From Defluviitaleaceae bacterium (GTDB taxonomy: Bacteria > Bacillota > Clostridia > Lachnospirales > UBA5962), in the NCBI GenBank assembly GCA_009780765.1, contig WQZK01000051.1, positions 1 through 9,452 of the forward strand: 9,452 nt of DNA. The letters run 5' to 3'. Under the pieces are notes generated by a model. The model saw nothing but the letters and a program-made list of their open reading frames with translations. It searched no databases and was not told the DNA's origin. Of this stretch, positions 7,070 to 9,452 are shown piece after piece. Position numbers and translations under genes: made by a program. The first letter of the stretch is position 1. Each line of letters starts with the position of its first letter.

Positions 7070-7111
7070 AAAAACAAGCTCCGACTTATATTTATCGGAA
7101 CTTGTTTTTTT
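7070..7111. terminator. Bidirectional intrinsic terminator between the convergent TDT and LysR genes
   Basis: Arms AAAACAAGCTCCGA (7071-7084) and TCGGAACTTGTTTT (7095-7108) pair around a 10-nt loop with a single C/A mismatch. That mismatch becomes a G-U pair in the RNA made from the opposite strand, where the stem is complete. A T-run follows on the + strand (7105-7111), and the A-rich left flank gives a U-run on the - strand. It therefore ends both units; the LysR stop codon lies immediately beside the right arm. Confidence 0.85.
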
Positions 7112-8000
7112 ATTTATACAAGCGGATAAAATCCATAAAAATATCAACTATAGCAGGATTTATATAACTCTTTTTCTGCACAGCATAGAAATCCCGCTCT
7201 GGCAAAGAATCTATATAAATTGGAATAATTGCTTTCTGCTCTATATAGTGCTTTGCAGCTAGTTCTGAAACAATAGAAAGCCCTAACCCGCTTGCAACCG
7301 CATGAATTATACTTTGCGTGTTGCTAAAACTTGCACTTATTTTTAGTTCACTTAGATTAATTCCTAAAGCTTTTAAATATTTTTCATAAACAAGCCTTGT
7401 GCCAGAACCTACTTCACGCATAACAAAATACTCTTCAAGCAAAATAGTAGCAATGTTATTAGCATCTATATTTTCAAAACGCTTATCTTTAGGTGCAATC
7501 ATTATAAGTTTTTCAGACATAAACTTTTCATAAATACATTTAGAATTTTCCACTTTAGTGCCAACAAAACCAATTTCAGCTTTATGCTCAGAAATACCTT
7601 TAACCACTTCTATTGTATCTACTTGATTTATGTTAAACACTATGTCCGGATACTCCTTATGAAACGCCCCCAGTATTTCTGGCAAAATATATTGGGCAGG
7701 AACAGACGAAGCAAGTATATCAACACTGCCCGATGTAGAGCCTAACAAATTTTTTATCGAGTTAATAGCCTTGTCCCTCATCGACAGTATTTCCTTGGCA
7801 TGTTCGTAAAGCAATGTACCAGATTTTGTTGGAATAAACTCCTTGGTTGAACGAGCTATTAAATTAACCTGCAACTCTTTTTCTAATGCTTTGATATATG
7901 CACTAATAGATGGCTGCGATAAAAACATTTCATCAGCAGCTTTAGAAAAGCTCCTTAGCTCGTATACTTTTACATAAACTTCTAACTGCTTAATTTCCAA
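7110..8000 (-). CDS. LysR-type transcriptional regulator (CysL / selenium-metabolism-associated branch)
   Basis: This 296-residue regulator has the standard length and order for the family. An N-terminal winged helix-turn-helix (about 1-60) has the core SFSKAADEMFLSQPSISAYI and is followed by a linker helix. The two-lobed effector-binding domain (about 90-296) has IGFVGTK (143-149), a VGSGTR turn (197-202) and GLGLSIVS (238-245). The opening MEIKQLE, the SSVPAQYILPE segment and the GFVGTK segment resemble, from memory, the regulators annotated as CysL-like or selenium-metabolism-associated; that subfamily call is an inference. TTG at 8000 is the start, because AAGGAGG lies nine bases upstream and the next ATG falls inside the DNA-binding helices. 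The gene follows addA by 21 bp in the same direction and converges with the TDT gene. Its targets are unknown; a regulator beside an anion transporter may control it, but no divergent promoter shows this. Confidence 0.88.
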   Translation of the reverse strand: MEIKQLEVYVKVYELRSFSKAADEMFLSQPSISAYIKALEKELQVNLIARSTKEFIPTKSGTLLYEHAKEILSMRDKAINSIKNLLGSTSGSVDILASSVPAQYILPEILGAFHKEYPDIVFNINQVDTIEVVKGISEHKAEIGFVGTKVENSKCIYEKFMSEKLIMIAPKDKRFENIDANNIATILLEEYFVMREVGSGTRLVYEKYLKALGINLSELKISASFSNTQSIIHAVASGLGLSIVSELAAKHYIEQKAIIPIYIDSLPERDFYAVQKKSYINPAIVDIFMDFIRLYK

Positions 8001-8009
8001 TCTAGCTCG

Positions 8010-8016
8010 CCTCCTT
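8010..8016 (-). promoter_or_regulatory. Ribosome binding site that fixes the LysR TTG start
   Basis: On the - strand AAGGAGG stands nine bases before TTG (8000-7998), just after the addA stop codon. Strength and spacing make TTG the clear initiation codon. I see no convincing separate promoter in the 21-bp gap, so the gene is probably read through from addA or from a promoter inside it. Confidence 0.75.
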
Positions 8017-8021
8017 AAATA

Positions 8022-9452
8022 TTATTCAACTACAATATAATCATCTATGTAAAATAAATATAAAATACATTCTTTAATTTTTATGCCGTAGCTTGCCTCT
8101 ATTGCTTTTTTGTATATATCAATTTGTATTTTATAGCGGTTTATTAGCTCATCAATATTGTTTTTATCAACATAATCGGTTTTGTAATCAATAAGCACAT
8201 ACCCATCACCTTCTTTAAAAAAGCAATCTATTATACCATGAATTAAAATTTTGCTATCCTCGGAAGCTTCTTCTATAAAAACCGAAGAAGTCGGAACTTC
8301 CATCACAAAAGGAGCTTCTTTTTTAATTTCCTCGGAAATTTTCATCCTTTTGACAATATCCGAGCATACAAACTTAAATATTTTTTCTACATTTATAGAT
8401 TTGCTTTCTTTTTCAGAAATAATATTACTTTTTCTAAGTTTTTCAACCAATTCTTTAATTTTTTCTAAACTGTCATGAATTTTTACATCTAAATGCTCAA
8501 GCAAGCTGTGCATAGCCTTGCCACGTTCTACCCCTGTTATTTCGCTTGTTTCTTTCATAAAATCGGGCAGGTCAAATATTTTATCAAATATAGATAACTC
8601 TTCTGTTCCACCCTCAAGCTTATTTTGGCTTACAAAATTTCTCTTTATCTCCGAAATTAAAATTTTTGATGAGATTTTAGTTTTTGCTATATTCGGGTAT
8701 AAAAAACCAAAATTCTTGACGATTTTTTCGTACTCTTTAGTATCAAATTCATCACTTTTTATATAAATCTCATCACTTTTTGCTATATTTATATCGTAAT
8801 TTAAAATCTCTGTTGCACTTATCTCATTAAGGCTAAATTTTGCGTTGTGAGCAGCACTTTGTTTTAACAGCGTTGGCATCAAAAAATCTAAATAACAATT
8901 ACAGTTAAGCATGTATGCTTGAGGCAACTTTATGTTTTTCGAAATACCCGCATTTGACCACTTCTTCATGCTATTCTCTTTATATCTTGCACAGCCCATT
9001 AAAACAAGCTTTTCTTTGGCTCTTGTAAGTGCAACATATAAAACCCGCAACTCTTCTGAAAGATTTTCGGCTCTAATTTGCTCTTTTAAAGCCATGTGTG
9101 ATATTGTTTCAGTTTTTGTTCTAAATTCTAAATCCGTGTATTTTGCGGCAAAGCCATAATCTTCATGAAGAATTATATCTTTTCGCTCATCTTCCCTGTT
9201 AAAGCTTGAACCAAGTGCCGCAACAAAAACAACTGGAAATTCTAACCCTTTCGATTTATGTATAGTCATTATTTTTACAGTGTTATCCATTTCAGATGCT
9301 ACTTTTGCACTTGAAATTTTGCTGTCTTTCATAGAAATTTTTTCAATATACCTCAAAAAGTCTGGCAAAGAACGCCTATTCCCTTTTTCAAAACTTGAGC
9401 AAATCTCCTTAAAAATTCTTAAATTTGCTTTTTTAAGCTCTGGGTTGTTTTC
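8022..9452 (-). CDS. addA: ATP-dependent helicase/nuclease subunit AddA, C-terminal part (5' end outside window)
   Basis: The frame is open from the window edge at 9452 to the TAA at 8024-8022, giving the last 476 residues of a protein usually near 1,200. AddA, with AddB, unwinds and trims broken DNA ends so that RecA can load. The fragment starts in the helicase with the KKANLRIF segment typical of AddA. It then has helicase motif V, IMTIHKSKGLEF (fragment 61-72), and motif VI, RVLYVALTRAKEKLVL (136-151). A variable linker leads to the C-terminal RecB-type nuclease, with the conserved His near 315 in GKAMHSLLEH, the metal-binding Asp near 409 in GIIDCFF, Asp422 and Lys424 in DYKTD, and Gln near 443. 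All key nuclease residues are present, so the enzyme looks active. TTG at 9368 is internal and not a start. addB would be expected upstream, outside the window. A stand-alone UvrD-family enzyme is less likely because of the nuclease domain. Confidence 0.9.
   Translation of the reverse strand, partial: ENNPELKKANLRIFKEICSSFEKGNRRSLPDFLRYIEKISMKDSKISSAKVASEMDNTVKIMTIHKSKGLEFPVVFVAALGSSFNREDERKDIILHEDYGFAAKYTDLEFRTKTETISHMALKEQIRAENLSEELRVLYVALTRAKEKLVLMGCARYKENSMKKWSNAGISKNIKLPQAYMLNCNCYLDFLMPTLLKQSAAHNAKFSLNEISATEILNYDINIAKSDEIYIKSDEFDTKEYEKIVKNFGFLYPNIAKTKISSKILISEIKRNFVSQNKLEGGTEELSIFDKIFDLPDFMKETSEITGVERGKAMHSLLEHLDVKIHDSLEKIKELVEKLRKSNIISEKESKSINVEKIFKFVCSDIVKRMKISEEIKKEAPFVMEVPTSSVFIEEASEDSKILIHGIIDCFFKEGDGYVLIDYKTDYVDKNNIDELINRYKIQIDIYKKAIEASYGIKIKECILYLFYIDDYIVVE

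Noticed and set aside
8251..9159. Three + strand open frames (8251-8478, 8518-8766, 8932-9159) inside addA
   Set aside because: They are antisense shadows of a well-supported nuclease/helicase and have no ribosome sites.
9366..9368. TTG at 9368 as the start of a short helicase gene
   Set aside because: The frame stays open to the window edge, and the residues before it match the AddA pattern, so the gene is cut by the window and not short.

Overview
The window is AT-rich (about two-thirds A+T by eye), densely packed, bacterial chromosomal DNA. Gene content and style point to an anaerobic low-GC Firmicute, probably a Clostridia gut-type organism: a large 2-hydroxyacyl-CoA dehydratase activase, a PyrK/PyrD type 1B dihydroorotate dehydrogenase, an AddA-type recombination helicase-nuclease, a C_GCAxxG_C_C family protein, strong AGGAGG-like ribosome sites and TTG starts. 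No species can be named. I see no mobile element, CRISPR array, tRNA or rRNA, and no gene-free stretch longer than about 115 bases.

Left part (1-5581, + strand). The window opens inside a large activase gene (1-1134). Its stop is followed by a long AT-only inverted repeat that looks both like its terminator and like a twin-operator region over a good promoter (1170-1198). That promoter should drive a three-gene run: a SERCA-like P-type Ca2+-ATPase (1224-3875), pyrK (3877-4644) and pyrD (4637-5548). The last two encode the electron-transfer and catalytic subunits of dihydroorotate dehydrogenase B in pyrimidine synthesis. The genes are 1 nt apart and 8 nt overlapping, so they are almost certainly one transcript. 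A weak AT hairpin spans the pyrD stop.

Middle part (5582-7111). A second promoter (TTGGCG, 17 bp, TATAAT) precedes a two-gene unit: a cysteine-rich C_GCAxxG_C_C family protein and a ten-helix TDT (TehA/SLAC1-like) transporter or channel. The unit ends at a clear bidirectional terminator.

Right part (7110-9452, - strand). A LysR-type regulator lies 21 bp downstream of addA, whose 5' part runs off the window. The regulator resembles the CysL / selenium-metabolism-associated branch, and it converges on the transporter gene.

Most of this is ordinary metabolism. The points most worth a second look are the paired 13-bp palindromes at the Ca2+-ATPase promoter, the joining of a Ca2+ pump to pyrKD, and the C_GCAxxG / TDT pair next to a CysL-like regulator. 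I do not see convincing evidence for a wholly new system.
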